From Anaerolineaceae bacterium UBA700 (GTDB lineage Bacteria > Chloroflexota > Anaerolineae > Anaerolineales > Anaerolineaceae): a stretch of 38,025 nucleotides of DNA. The stretch is taken from positions 1 to 38,025 of the forward strand of contig DBMK01000110.1 in assembly GCA_002298885.1 (NCBI GenBank), written 5' to 3'. This document shows positions 17,189 to 23,769 of this stretch, piece by piece. Every line of letters starts with the position of its first letter. The first letter of the stretch is position 1. Made by a program: the position numbers and the translations under genes. The notes under the pieces were generated by a model. That model ran no database searches. It was given only the letters and a program-made list of their open reading frames with translations, and was not told the DNA's origin.

Positions 17189-17224
17189 CTTTAGAAAACA
17201 GCCTAAATGAGGTGGCACCACGGA

Positions 17225-17263
17225 CACGCGTTCGTCCTCAAGCGGACAGGCGCGTGTTTTTTT
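17225..17263 (+). terminator. T-box regulatory terminator
   Basis: CACGCG (17225-17230) pairs with CGCGTG (17251-17256) and inner GTCC with GGAC (17234-17237, 17244-17247), followed at once by a run of T to 17263. It directly follows the T-box sequence and would compete with the antiterminator. Confidence 0.85.
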
Positions 17264-17284
17264 ATTTTCGAAAGGAGACCAACC

Positions 17285-18664
17285 ATGTCTGACCAGACCC
17301 GCTTTTTACTCAGTGAAAACGACCTGCCGAAGTTTTGGTACAACATCAACGCCGACAACCCGGTGCCGCCCAGCCCGGTTCTGCACCCCGGCACCAAGGA
17401 GCCCGTAACCCCCGATTTCCTTTCGGTCCTGTTCCCAATGGATATCATCCTTCAGGAGATCAGCACCGAACGCTACATCGAGATTCCCGAGCCCGTGCGC
17501 GAGATCTACAAGTTGTATCGCCCCACACCCCTCATTCGCGCCCGCCGTCTCGAAAAGGCGCTCGGCACTCCAGCCCACATTTATTACAAATATGAAGGCC
17601 AATCCCCAGCCGGCAGCCACAAGCTGAATACCGCAACGCCCCAGGCCTATTACAACAAAATCGCCGGAACCCGCGCCCTCACTACCGAGACCGGCGCCGG
17701 ACAATGGGGCTCTGCCCTGGCCATGGCCTGCCGCTTCTTTGACATCGACCTGGAAGTCTACATGGTAAAAGTCTCCTACGACCAGAAGCCCTATCGGCGC
17801 ATTCTGATGGAGACCTACGGAGCCAAAGTATTCGCCAGCCCCACCGACCGCACCCACGCCGGGCAAGCGGTATTGGCCCAGGACCCGGCCAGCCCTGGTT
17901 CGTTAGGTATCGCCATCTCCGAGGCGGTCGAGGCAGCCGCCACCTCCAACGGGAACAAGAAATACAGCCTGGGCTCGGTCCTCAACCACGTCCTGCTCCA
18001 CCAGAGCATCATCGGTGAAGAATCACTCAAGCAGATGGACATGGCCGGCGAGTATCCCGACGTCGTCATCGGCTGCGTCGGCGGCGGCTCCAACTTCTCC
18101 GGAATCGCCTTCCCATTCTTGCGAGAGAACCTGAAGAACGGCCAGCGCACCCGCCTGGTCGCCGTGGAACCGACCGCCGCCCCTTCGCTGACTCGCGGTC
18201 TTTACGCCTTCGACTATGGCGACACAGCCCAGATGGCGCCGATTGTCAAGATGCACACCCTGGGCCACGATTTCATCCCCTCTCCCATCCACGCCGGCGG
18301 CCTGCGCTATCACGGCATGGCGCCTACCCTGTGTGCCCTGTACGACGCCGGATTAATTCAGGCTGTCGCCGTCAAACAGAAGGCCGTCTTCGCAGCCGCA
18401 ACCCTGTTCGCTACCAGCGAAGGCATCCTGCCTGCTCCCGAATCGTCCCACGCCATCAACGTCGCCATTGACGAGGCCCTCCAGGCCAAGGCCTTGGGCC
18501 AGAAACGGGTTATTCTCTTCAACCTCTCCGGTCACGGCCACTTCGACCTGTCGGCTTACAACGCCTACAACACCGGCCAAATGGAGGATTACGATTATCC
18601 CGAAGACGCCATCGCCACCATCGCCCAACGCCTGCCGAAGATCGACACCAACGTGCCGGCCTGA
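17285..18664 (+). CDS. trpB: TrpB2-type tryptophan synthase beta chain
   Basis: A 459-residue PLP enzyme joining indole and serine to make tryptophan. The N-terminal extension (residues 1-60, VPPSPVLHPGTKEPVTPDFLSVLFP) and the overall length mark the TrpB2 subgroup rather than the canonical TrpB1. The PLP lysine is K113 in AGSHKLNTA, and the phosphate loop is GCVGGGSNFSG. TrpB2 proteins usually do not form the tight complex with TrpA; no trpA or other trp gene is near, so it probably acts alone on free indole or phosphoserine-type substrates. AAGGAG (17272-17277) fixes the ATG; the upstream open frame lies in the leader. Control by the Trp T-box in front ties it to tryptophan supply. Confidence 0.95.
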   Translation: MSDQTRFLLSENDLPKFWYNINADNPVPPSPVLHPGTKEPVTPDFLSVLFPMDIILQEISTERYIEIPEPVREIYKLYRPTPLIRARRLEKALGTPAHIYYKYEGQSPAGSHKLNTATPQAYYNKIAGTRALTTETGAGQWGSALAMACRFFDIDLEVYMVKVSYDQKPYRRILMETYGAKVFASPTDRTHAGQAVLAQDPASPGSLGIAISEAVEAAATSNGNKKYSLGSVLNHVLLHQSIIGEESLKQMDMAGEYPDVVIGCVGGGSNFSGIAFPFLRENLKNGQRTRLVAVEPTAAPSLTRGLYAFDYGDTAQMAPIVKMHTLGHDFIPSPIHAGGLRYHGMAPTLCALYDAGLIQAVAVKQKAVFAAATLFATSEGILPAPESSHAINVAIDEALQAKALGQKRVILFNLSGHGHFDLSAYNAYNTGQMEDYDYPEDAIATIAQRLPKIDTNVPA

Positions 18665-18669
18665 TTCTG

Positions 18670-18721
18670 GTGTTAGTTTTTGTCCGCCCGCATGCGGGCG
18701 GACAAAAACTAACACTTTTTT
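18670..18721 (+). terminator. Strong intrinsic terminator of trpB
   Basis: A perfect 46-base palindrome (18670-18692 with 18693-18715; in practice a long stem with a CATG tip) is followed by TTTTTT (18716-18721). It starts 6 bases after the trpB stop. The palindromic arms also carry a T/A-rich segment, so it could work from either strand. Confidence 0.9.
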
Positions 18722-18732
18722 AGCCTCAACCA

Positions 18733-18741
18733 TGTTAAAAT
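18733..18741 (+). promoter_or_regulatory. Extended -10 promoter of the Pmp3-family gene
   Basis: TGTTAAAAT (18733-18741) is an extended -10 element identical to the one before nusA. No good -35 is visible; that region is the trpB terminator. The expected start of transcription coincides with the ATG at 18748, implying a leaderless mRNA. Confidence 0.4.
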
Positions 18742-18747
18742 AAAGCC

Positions 18748-18918
18748 ATGGGATGTGGACGCGCAATTCTTTGCATCATTTTCCCGCCGCTGGCGGTGTT
18801 GGACCGCGGTTGTGGGACCGTGCTGATCGTCACTCTGTTAACCCTGGCCGGCTGGGTGCCGGGAGCGATTGCCGCCCTGCTGTTGAACTCGCAGGCGGAA
18901 ATCGTCAGGCGCAACTAA
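18748..18918 (+). CDS. Pmp3/YqaE family small membrane protein
   Basis: A 56-residue hydrophobic protein, easily missed because of its size. Two membrane helices are separated by the family signature: AILCIIFPPLAVLDRGCG, then LIVTLLTLAGWVPGAIAAL. The FPPLxVxxxRGCG and GxxPGxIxA pattern is that of the Pmp3/YqaE (UPF0057) proteins, which sit in the plasma membrane and in yeast and plants modulate membrane potential and salt tolerance. The bacterial role is unclear. There is no ribosome-binding sequence; the -10 element ends six bases before the ATG. It is convergent with the FIST gene. Confidence 0.85.
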   Translation: MGCGRAILCIIFPPLAVLDRGCGTVLIVTLLTLAGWVPGAIAALLLNSQAEIVRRN

Positions 18919-18936
18919 CCGGGGTTATAGTAGATC

Positions 18937-20103
18937 TCAGCGCTCGCCGAATACAACCACCAGCAGGTTCTGGTTGTAGACGCGTACGTATCCCTCCAGG
19001 CGCTGGCGGCTCACCTGCCCCAGCGTGTAACCCCCAATCAACGGAATATCCCCCACCTCTGTCTTGATCACCTCAATCATCTTGTCCGCATCGGATTGGA
19101 AAAGGTACTGCCAGGCCTGGTCCACCAGGACCATCGCCAGCAGCGGCCTGGCCCCCGCCAGCGCTTTAACCGCGTTGCGCGCTGTCTGTCGCGCCGCTTC
19201 GAGGCAGTTGTTCCGGTCTCCCACCAGCAGCCGCGCCACCTGCCCCTCTGCAACCGGGATATTCATGCGCAACGAACCGTCCGTTTCGACCTGCAGGGGA
19301 GAGCGCACAATCAACTCGCTGTTGCCAGGAGTCAGCTCGATCCCCAGCGGGTAGAGGCGCACCAGCTCTTTCAAAGGCGGGAAGGCCCACTCGCGCGGCG
19401 TATATCCCAGGTAGCGGCTGTAAGCCTCGGCTGCCGGCATCCGCCCCAATTGCTGCACCCAAATGTCCCGCGCCTTGCTGATTTCAAAATTCACGCCCAC
19501 GTCCGACCAGCCGTGCCCGGTGCCCATTCCAATGGTCAATGCGCCTTCCAGCGTCGCGCAAGCCAGGCCGCCGGTGCCGCTCTGATTCCCCCCCAGTTGG
19601 TAGGTCTTGCCCTGCTGAACATCCCCTGAGGCCATGCACCCTGCCACCGGTGAGGAGAAATCCGTCAGCGCCGCGCAAACCCGCGTAACGTCTCCGTTGA
19701 TCCCATCCGCCGCCAGCAGCAGCCCATTGAGCGATTTCGATTCGGCGTACAGGGATTGAATGAGCTGGCTTGCCGTCTCCTCGCTGTTCTGAGCGAACCC
19801 GAACCAGTACGTCGTCCTGACATTGATGTCGCTTCCGGCGATCAGACCCACCACAACTGCCCGCGTCTGTTCGCCGGAAGAAGTGATCGGGTGAGTGGTG
19901 CTGATCCCCCATAGCGGCACGTTCCCCAGCGCGCCGGTCAATCCGCTTGCGACCGCCGCCATCTCAAATTCTTGGGAGACAAACACAAGGCCGATCGCCG
20001 GATGGATTGAACCCAGGTGGTTCAACGCCTGTTGAGCCGCCTGCCTGGCAGCCTCGCGTCCATCAAATCCTTTTGCCCATCCCCAGGAAGAGCTCCGGCC
20101 CAT
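18937..20103 (-). CDS. FIST domain sensor protein
   Basis: A 388-residue soluble protein with FIST_N (about 35-225) and FIST_C (about 240-380). Typical features are the N-terminal LVFVSQEFEM, the GISTTHPITSSGEQTRAVVVGLIAG segment, GCMASGDVQQGKTYQL, and the C-terminal AMVLVDQAWQYLFQSDADKMIEVIK, GGYTLGQVSRQR and NQNLLVVVFGE. FIST domains are predicted small-ligand (perhaps amino-acid) sensors associated with two-component and c-di-GMP signalling. It follows the histidine kinase gene by 39 bases with its own GGAGGGAG ribosome site, so it likely feeds a signal to that kinase. No catalytic motif is present. Confidence 0.88.
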   Translation of the reverse strand: MGRSSSWGWAKGFDGREAARQAAQQALNHLGSIHPAIGLVFVSQEFEMAAVASGLTGALGNVPLWGISTTHPITSSGEQTRAVVVGLIAGSDINVRTTYWFGFAQNSEETASQLIQSLYAESKSLNGLLLAADGINGDVTRVCAALTDFSSPVAGCMASGDVQQGKTYQLGGNQSGTGGLACATLEGALTIGMGTGHGWSDVGVNFEISKARDIWVQQLGRMPAAEAYSRYLGYTPREWAFPPLKELVRLYPLGIELTPGNSELIVRSPLQVETDGSLRMNIPVAEGQVARLLVGDRNNCLEAARQTARNAVKALAGARPLLAMVLVDQAWQYLFQSDADKMIEVIKTEVGDIPLIGGYTLGQVSRQRLEGYVRVYNQNLLVVVFGER

Positions 20104-20142
20104 GTCTCCCTCCGCTTGCCTGCAATAAATACGCTTAGTCGC

Positions 20143-23112
20143 TTATCCAGCTACCGGCACCGTGAAGTGGAACGTGGTGCCTTGGCGATACTCGCTCTCG
20201 AACCAAATCTTCCCGCCCTGCATTTCCACCAGCGAGCGGGTGATGTTCAAGCCCAGTCCAGTGCCGGGCACTTCACGCGTCTTCGGGTCTTCCGACCGGA
20301 AGAACTTCTGGAAGATCTTCTTCTGGTCCTCTTCGTTGATCCCGATCCCGTCGTCGGCTACCCAGATGTGCACGACCTTGGGCGCCCCGCCCGGATCCCA
20401 GGTATTGTCGCTGGCTTCGGCAGAGATCACAATCTTGCCGCCCTGCTGGGTGTATTTATGGGCATTGCTGACCAGGTTTACCAACACCTGGGCCAGGCGC
20501 GTCCGGTCAGCCCACACCATCGGCAGGTCCGTCGGTAGGTTGAGCGTAAGCTGCTGGCTTTTCTCTTCGATCTGCTTGCGCGTGGAGCGCACCGTCTCCT
20601 CGACTACATCACGGAAAGCCATTGCCTTGAAATCCAGCCGCAGGCGATTGGCTTCGATCTTGGACATGTCGTTCAGATCTGAGACGAGCGTGTTCATGCG
20701 CTCGATATTGGAGCGGATAGTCGATAGGAAATTGGCCTGGGCATCGTTGACCGTTCCCACCGCCCCGGCGGCCAATAATTCGGTATACCCTTTAATCGAG
20801 GTCATAGGGTTCTTTAATTCGTGCGAAACAAAGGAGACGAATTCACTCTTGGCCACGTTCGCCGATTGGACCGCCGCGTACAATTGGGCGTTCGAAATGG
20901 CGATCGAAGCGTGGTCCGCCAGCCGCTGCAGGAAGGACAGCGTCTCCTCGGGCACCGGGTCCAGCCGGTCCCTTTCAAGCAGGATCAGGCCGATTGGTTG
21001 GGTCTCGCGCCGGATGGGTAAAATTACCTGCACCGCTGCCCCTTTCAACAGGCCCTTCCCGCTGTTTTCACTGATCAAATTGTGCACCAGGTTCCCCTGT
21101 TCGATGGCCTGGATAAATGGAGCCGATTGGATCGGCAGAATGCCGTCCTGCAGGGCCGACAGCTCGTCGCTGTACCCTTCGGAGGCCATGATTTTCAACC
21201 CGCTCTCTTCCTGAATTCCAACCAATCCGGCTGTGGCGTTCGATTGGCGCATAGCCCAGTCCAGCGTAATCCCCATGGCCCGCGTCACGTCCAGGCTGGT
21301 ATTCAGTTCGCGGTCGATGCGCTGCATCACCGAAAGCTCTTCCACCCTGGCGGTTAGAGCCTGGTCGGTCAGCGTGAACAAGCGCGCATTTTCCACCGCC
21401 ACCGCCGCCTGCCCGCCGAATGCCGAGAGCAGCTCCAGGTCTTCCTGGGTGAACGGCGATCCGTCCCGCTTGTTGATCACCTCAATCACGCCCGTGGCTT
21501 TCTCCATGACCACCAACGGTACCACCAGCAGCGATTTCGTCGTAAAACCGGTCGCCTGGTCTGGCATTTGGAACCATTCCGACGATTCCTGTACGTTATT
21601 GACGATCAAAGGCTGGCGTGTGCTAATTGCCTTACCGACGAAGCCTGCCGTCTTCGGCATGCGCTGGTTGAGCAGCGATCCGGCTACCGGGCCGACTGTC
21701 ACGCGGAACACCAGCTCGTCCGTCTGCTCGTCGACTAACAGCAGGCTGCCGGCTTCGCAATTAAGAATATCCGCCGCGTTCTGCATGATATTTTTCAACA
21801 GCGGCTCGATTTCCAGCGTGGAAGTAAGCTGGCGGGTCATCTCATTGAGCGTGCTGAGCTGCCGGGCGCGCTGTTCGGTTTCTTGCAGCAGGCGCACCTT
21901 GATAATCGCTCCGGCAACCTGGTCGGCAATCGTTTGCAGCAGGTTCAACTGGTCGTTGGTATAGCCAGCGGTCGAATCCTTCTTGCCCAGGCTTAGCACC
22001 CCAATCGTATCCGCCCCGGCGTTCAGCGGCACACCCACCCACGCCAACACGTCCTGACGCGAGGCAATCCCGCGCTTGCGGCATTCGTAGCTGAAATCGT
22101 CCGTGACGATGGCCTTGCGTTCCCGTAGCACTTCCAGTTCCAGGCTTTGGCCGGCGGCAGCGGGTTGGTTCTCAGATGCTGCCAGGCGCTCTCCGTTTTC
22201 GACGAAGAAAACGAATACAGGCTGGGCCGGCTCCCCCTGCACCAGCAGCAGGTGGAAATCGTCCGCCGGAACAATCAGGGTTGCCTGAGCGTAAACCAGT
22301 TCCATCACATCTTCCTGTGAGAGCATGATGTTCACGCCCTGCGCCACTCGCGCCAGCACGTTCGTCTCGCGCATCCGGTTTTCCAGGGTCATCACCACTT
22401 CGGTCCGCTCGATGGCCTCCGAGGCGCGGCTGCACAGCGATTCGATAAAATTCAAATCCTCCTGGGTATACGGCCCGCCGGTCGGCTGCTCGCCGAGGGC
22501 GATCCATCCGGTCACCCGGTTCTGTGCCATTAGCGGAACGAAGTTTTGCGAGCCAAGCAGCGCCAGCCGGGCCTTATCCGCCGCCTGCAGGCCTGGATTT
22601 TTCTCGATCTCCGTCAGCGAAACTGCATGCCGCCGTTCCTTCAGCGCCTGCACCAGCGGATGGTTGTTCGCAAAGCGCAGGTCGCTGTTCGGCCGGCCGC
22701 TGTCATCTGCAGTGGCTGCGAATTGGTCGTTGATCGGATCGTGGATAAAGATCAAGACGTGATCGGTGTGGAAGTTCTGCTTGATCGTCTCCTGCAGCAG
22801 GTCGACCACCGCCATGAGGCTGATCCGGCCACCCAGGTCTGCCTCAAATTGCCTGACCTTTTCCTGGTAAGCGCGTTGCCCACGCAGGAAAATACCGTTC
22901 ACCAATTCCTGCAGCCAGTGACGCAGTGGAAGGATCAACAGCGCAACAATAAAGACCGCAATCCCCACTGTTATTGGGTTGGTTGAAAATACGCTCCCAT
23001 ACAGGGCCAATCCCAGGCCGCTCACCAGCAGGGCGTATCCCCCCACGATTAATGTCAATAACAGGAGATAAAGAACGACCCGGCTGATAGCGTAGTTATT
23101 CTTCAAAATCAT
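20143..23112 (-). CDS. Membrane histidine kinase with four GAF domains
   Basis: A 989-residue sensor kinase. Two membrane helices (about 9-34 and 40-62) are followed by a juxtamembrane LRHWLQELVNGIFLRGQRAY segment. Four GAF or GAF-like domains occupy about 95-235, 250-405, 420-590 and 605-750; the third is the most canonical (ILNCEAGSLLLVDEQTDELVF ... AVAVENARLF). HisKA follows with phospho-acceptor His764 in FVSHELKNPMTSIKGY, then the HATPase domain: N box NLVSNAHKYTQQGG, G1 VADDGIGI, F box KIFQKFF, G2 GTGLGLNITRSLVE. All kinase motifs are intact. No receiver domain or response regulator is nearby. The gene is 5 bases downstream of a NusG paralogue and upstream of FIST. Confidence 0.93.
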   Translation of the reverse strand: MILKNNYAISRVVLYLLLLTLIVGGYALLVSGLGLALYGSVFSTNPITVGIAVFIVALLILPLRHWLQELVNGIFLRGQRAYQEKVRQFEADLGGRISLMAVVDLLQETIKQNFHTDHVLIFIHDPINDQFAATADDSGRPNSDLRFANNHPLVQALKERRHAVSLTEIEKNPGLQAADKARLALLGSQNFVPLMAQNRVTGWIALGEQPTGGPYTQEDLNFIESLCSRASEAIERTEVVMTLENRMRETNVLARVAQGVNIMLSQEDVMELVYAQATLIVPADDFHLLLVQGEPAQPVFVFFVENGERLAASENQPAAAGQSLELEVLRERKAIVTDDFSYECRKRGIASRQDVLAWVGVPLNAGADTIGVLSLGKKDSTAGYTNDQLNLLQTIADQVAGAIIKVRLLQETEQRARQLSTLNEMTRQLTSTLEIEPLLKNIMQNAADILNCEAGSLLLVDEQTDELVFRVTVGPVAGSLLNQRMPKTAGFVGKAISTRQPLIVNNVQESSEWFQMPDQATGFTTKSLLVVPLVVMEKATGVIEVINKRDGSPFTQEDLELLSAFGGQAAVAVENARLFTLTDQALTARVEELSVMQRIDRELNTSLDVTRAMGITLDWAMRQSNATAGLVGIQEESGLKIMASEGYSDELSALQDGILPIQSAPFIQAIEQGNLVHNLISENSGKGLLKGAAVQVILPIRRETQPIGLILLERDRLDPVPEETLSFLQRLADHASIAISNAQLYAAVQSANVAKSEFVSFVSHELKNPMTSIKGYTELLAAGAVGTVNDAQANFLSTIRSNIERMNTLVSDLNDMSKIEANRLRLDFKAMAFRDVVEETVRSTRKQIEEKSQQLTLNLPTDLPMVWADRTRLAQVLVNLVSNAHKYTQQGGKIVISAEASDNTWDPGGAPKVVHIWVADDGIGINEEDQKKIFQKFFRSEDPKTREVPGTGLGLNITRSLVEMQGGKIWFESEYRQGTTFHFTVPVAG

Positions 23113-23117
23113 GCGAC

Positions 23118-23645
23118 CTAAGCCCTGCCCTTCTTATTCTTTTCTTGTTTGGAGATTTGCCCGGCTGGCAGCTCAATCCGCACCGCCCGGTCGTTGAGCA
23201 TTTTCAGCAGCACCCGCACCCGTTCGCTGCCGGCAATGCGCGTATCGAAGATAGCCGCGTATCCTTCGAACGGCCCGCCCTGGATTACGACCGAATCGCC
23301 GCTCTTTAGCCCGTCGAACAGCTCGCCGCCCGCCGCCGAAATCTCGCGCACCCGCTCACGGATGGCGGCGATCAACGATTCTGGCACCGACGCCGGCTCT
23401 CCGCCAAAAGCTACCAGCCCTGAAGCGTATGGCATCCATTGGAAGACGGACGTCCCGCTGACCTCAAGGTCGGCGCGCACGAAAAGGTAGCCCGGAAAAT
23501 AGGGACGGATAGTGCGCGAGCGTGGGTTTACCGGCTGGACCCGGATAAATGGGTAGAAAGCTTCAAAACCACGCGATTCCAACTGATGGAAGCAAAGATC
23601 CTCTTTGTGCGGGTGGCTTTTTAAGGCGTACCAACGAGAATTCAT
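23118..23645 (-). CDS. NusG-family transcription antitermination protein (specialised paralogue)
   Basis: A 175-residue protein with an NGN domain (1-105, opening MNSRWYALKSHPHKEDL and including PYFPGYLFVRADL) and a KOW domain (about 118-165, GDSVVIQGGPFEGYAAIF). The sequence is closer to specialised NusG paralogues (RfaH/UpxY/LoaP type) than to housekeeping NusG, which is normally found beside secE and rplK. Such paralogues bind RNA polymerase and stop it terminating in long operons. The ATG at 23645 is preferred; an in-frame TTG at 23684 lies within the promoter palindrome and would add 13 atypical residues. The tail is Lys-rich. Its gene leads a unit with the kinase and FIST genes instead of a polysaccharide cluster. 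Confidence 0.88.
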   Translation of the reverse strand: MNSRWYALKSHPHKEDLCFHQLESRGFEAFYPFIRVQPVNPRSRTIRPYFPGYLFVRADLEVSGTSVFQWMPYASGLVAFGGEPASVPESLIAAIRERVREISAAGGELFDGLKSGDSVVIQGGPFEGYAAIFDTRIAGSERVRVLLKMLNDRAVRIELPAGQISKQEKNKKGRA

Positions 23646-23667
23646 GAAGTGCACCGGTGTAAGCGTG

Positions 23668-23692
23668 ATAATTCTTGTGTGCAAGAATTATA
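23668..23692 (-). promoter_or_regulatory. Operator-like palindrome over the -10 of the NusG-kinase-FIST unit
   Basis: A perfect inverted repeat, ATAATTCTTG (23668-23677) and CAAGAATTAT (23682-23691), 4-base spacer. Read on the minus strand, a TATAAT -10 box (23692-23687) overlaps its upstream arm, and transcription would start inside or just after it. That places the start about 35 bases before the ATG at 23645. No good -35 is seen. Size and position suit a dimeric repressor or activator site. Confidence 0.6.
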
Positions 23693-23732
23693 CCCCATCA
23701 AACTGACCCTCATGGTTTACAAAACCTTCATC

Positions 23733-23760
23733 TTGAATTTAGCGCTAAGTCCTGTATACT
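23733..23760 (+). promoter_or_regulatory. Promoter of the methylase-like gene
   Basis: TTGAAT (23733-23738) and TATACT (23755-23760) are separated by 16 bases. The -10 ends nine bases before the ATG at 23770 and no ribosome-binding sequence lies between, so the transcript is nearly or fully leaderless. It is divergent from the NusG unit, 41 bases from the palindrome. Confidence 0.55.
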
Positions 23761-23769
23761 TTTATTCAA

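Larger units (their letters stand above)
16940..17263 (+). ncRNA. T-box riboswitch, tryptophan-specific
   Basis: A tRNA-sensing leader upstream of trpB. In stem I, GAGG (16961-16964) pairs with CCTC (17040-17043) and GCGCTG (16973-16978) with CAGCGC (17026-17031). Between them lies a specifier loop with AGTA on the 5' side and AGAATGGA on the 3' side. The specifier codon is UGG (17036-17038, Trp) followed by a purine, as required. The distal AGAGAG and GGTG elements of stem I are present (16991-17009). The T-box proper, AGGTGGCACCACGG (17210-17223), offers UGGC to pair with a GCCA tRNA end, fitting the G discriminator of tRNA-Trp. A rho-independent terminator follows (17225-17263). Uncharged tRNA-Trp should allow read-through into trpB. 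Confidence 0.92.

Noticed and set aside
23118..23645. Housekeeping nusG
   Set aside because: No secE, rplK or rplA is adjacent and the sequence fits the specialised paralogue type; assignment as the essential NusG is not supported.
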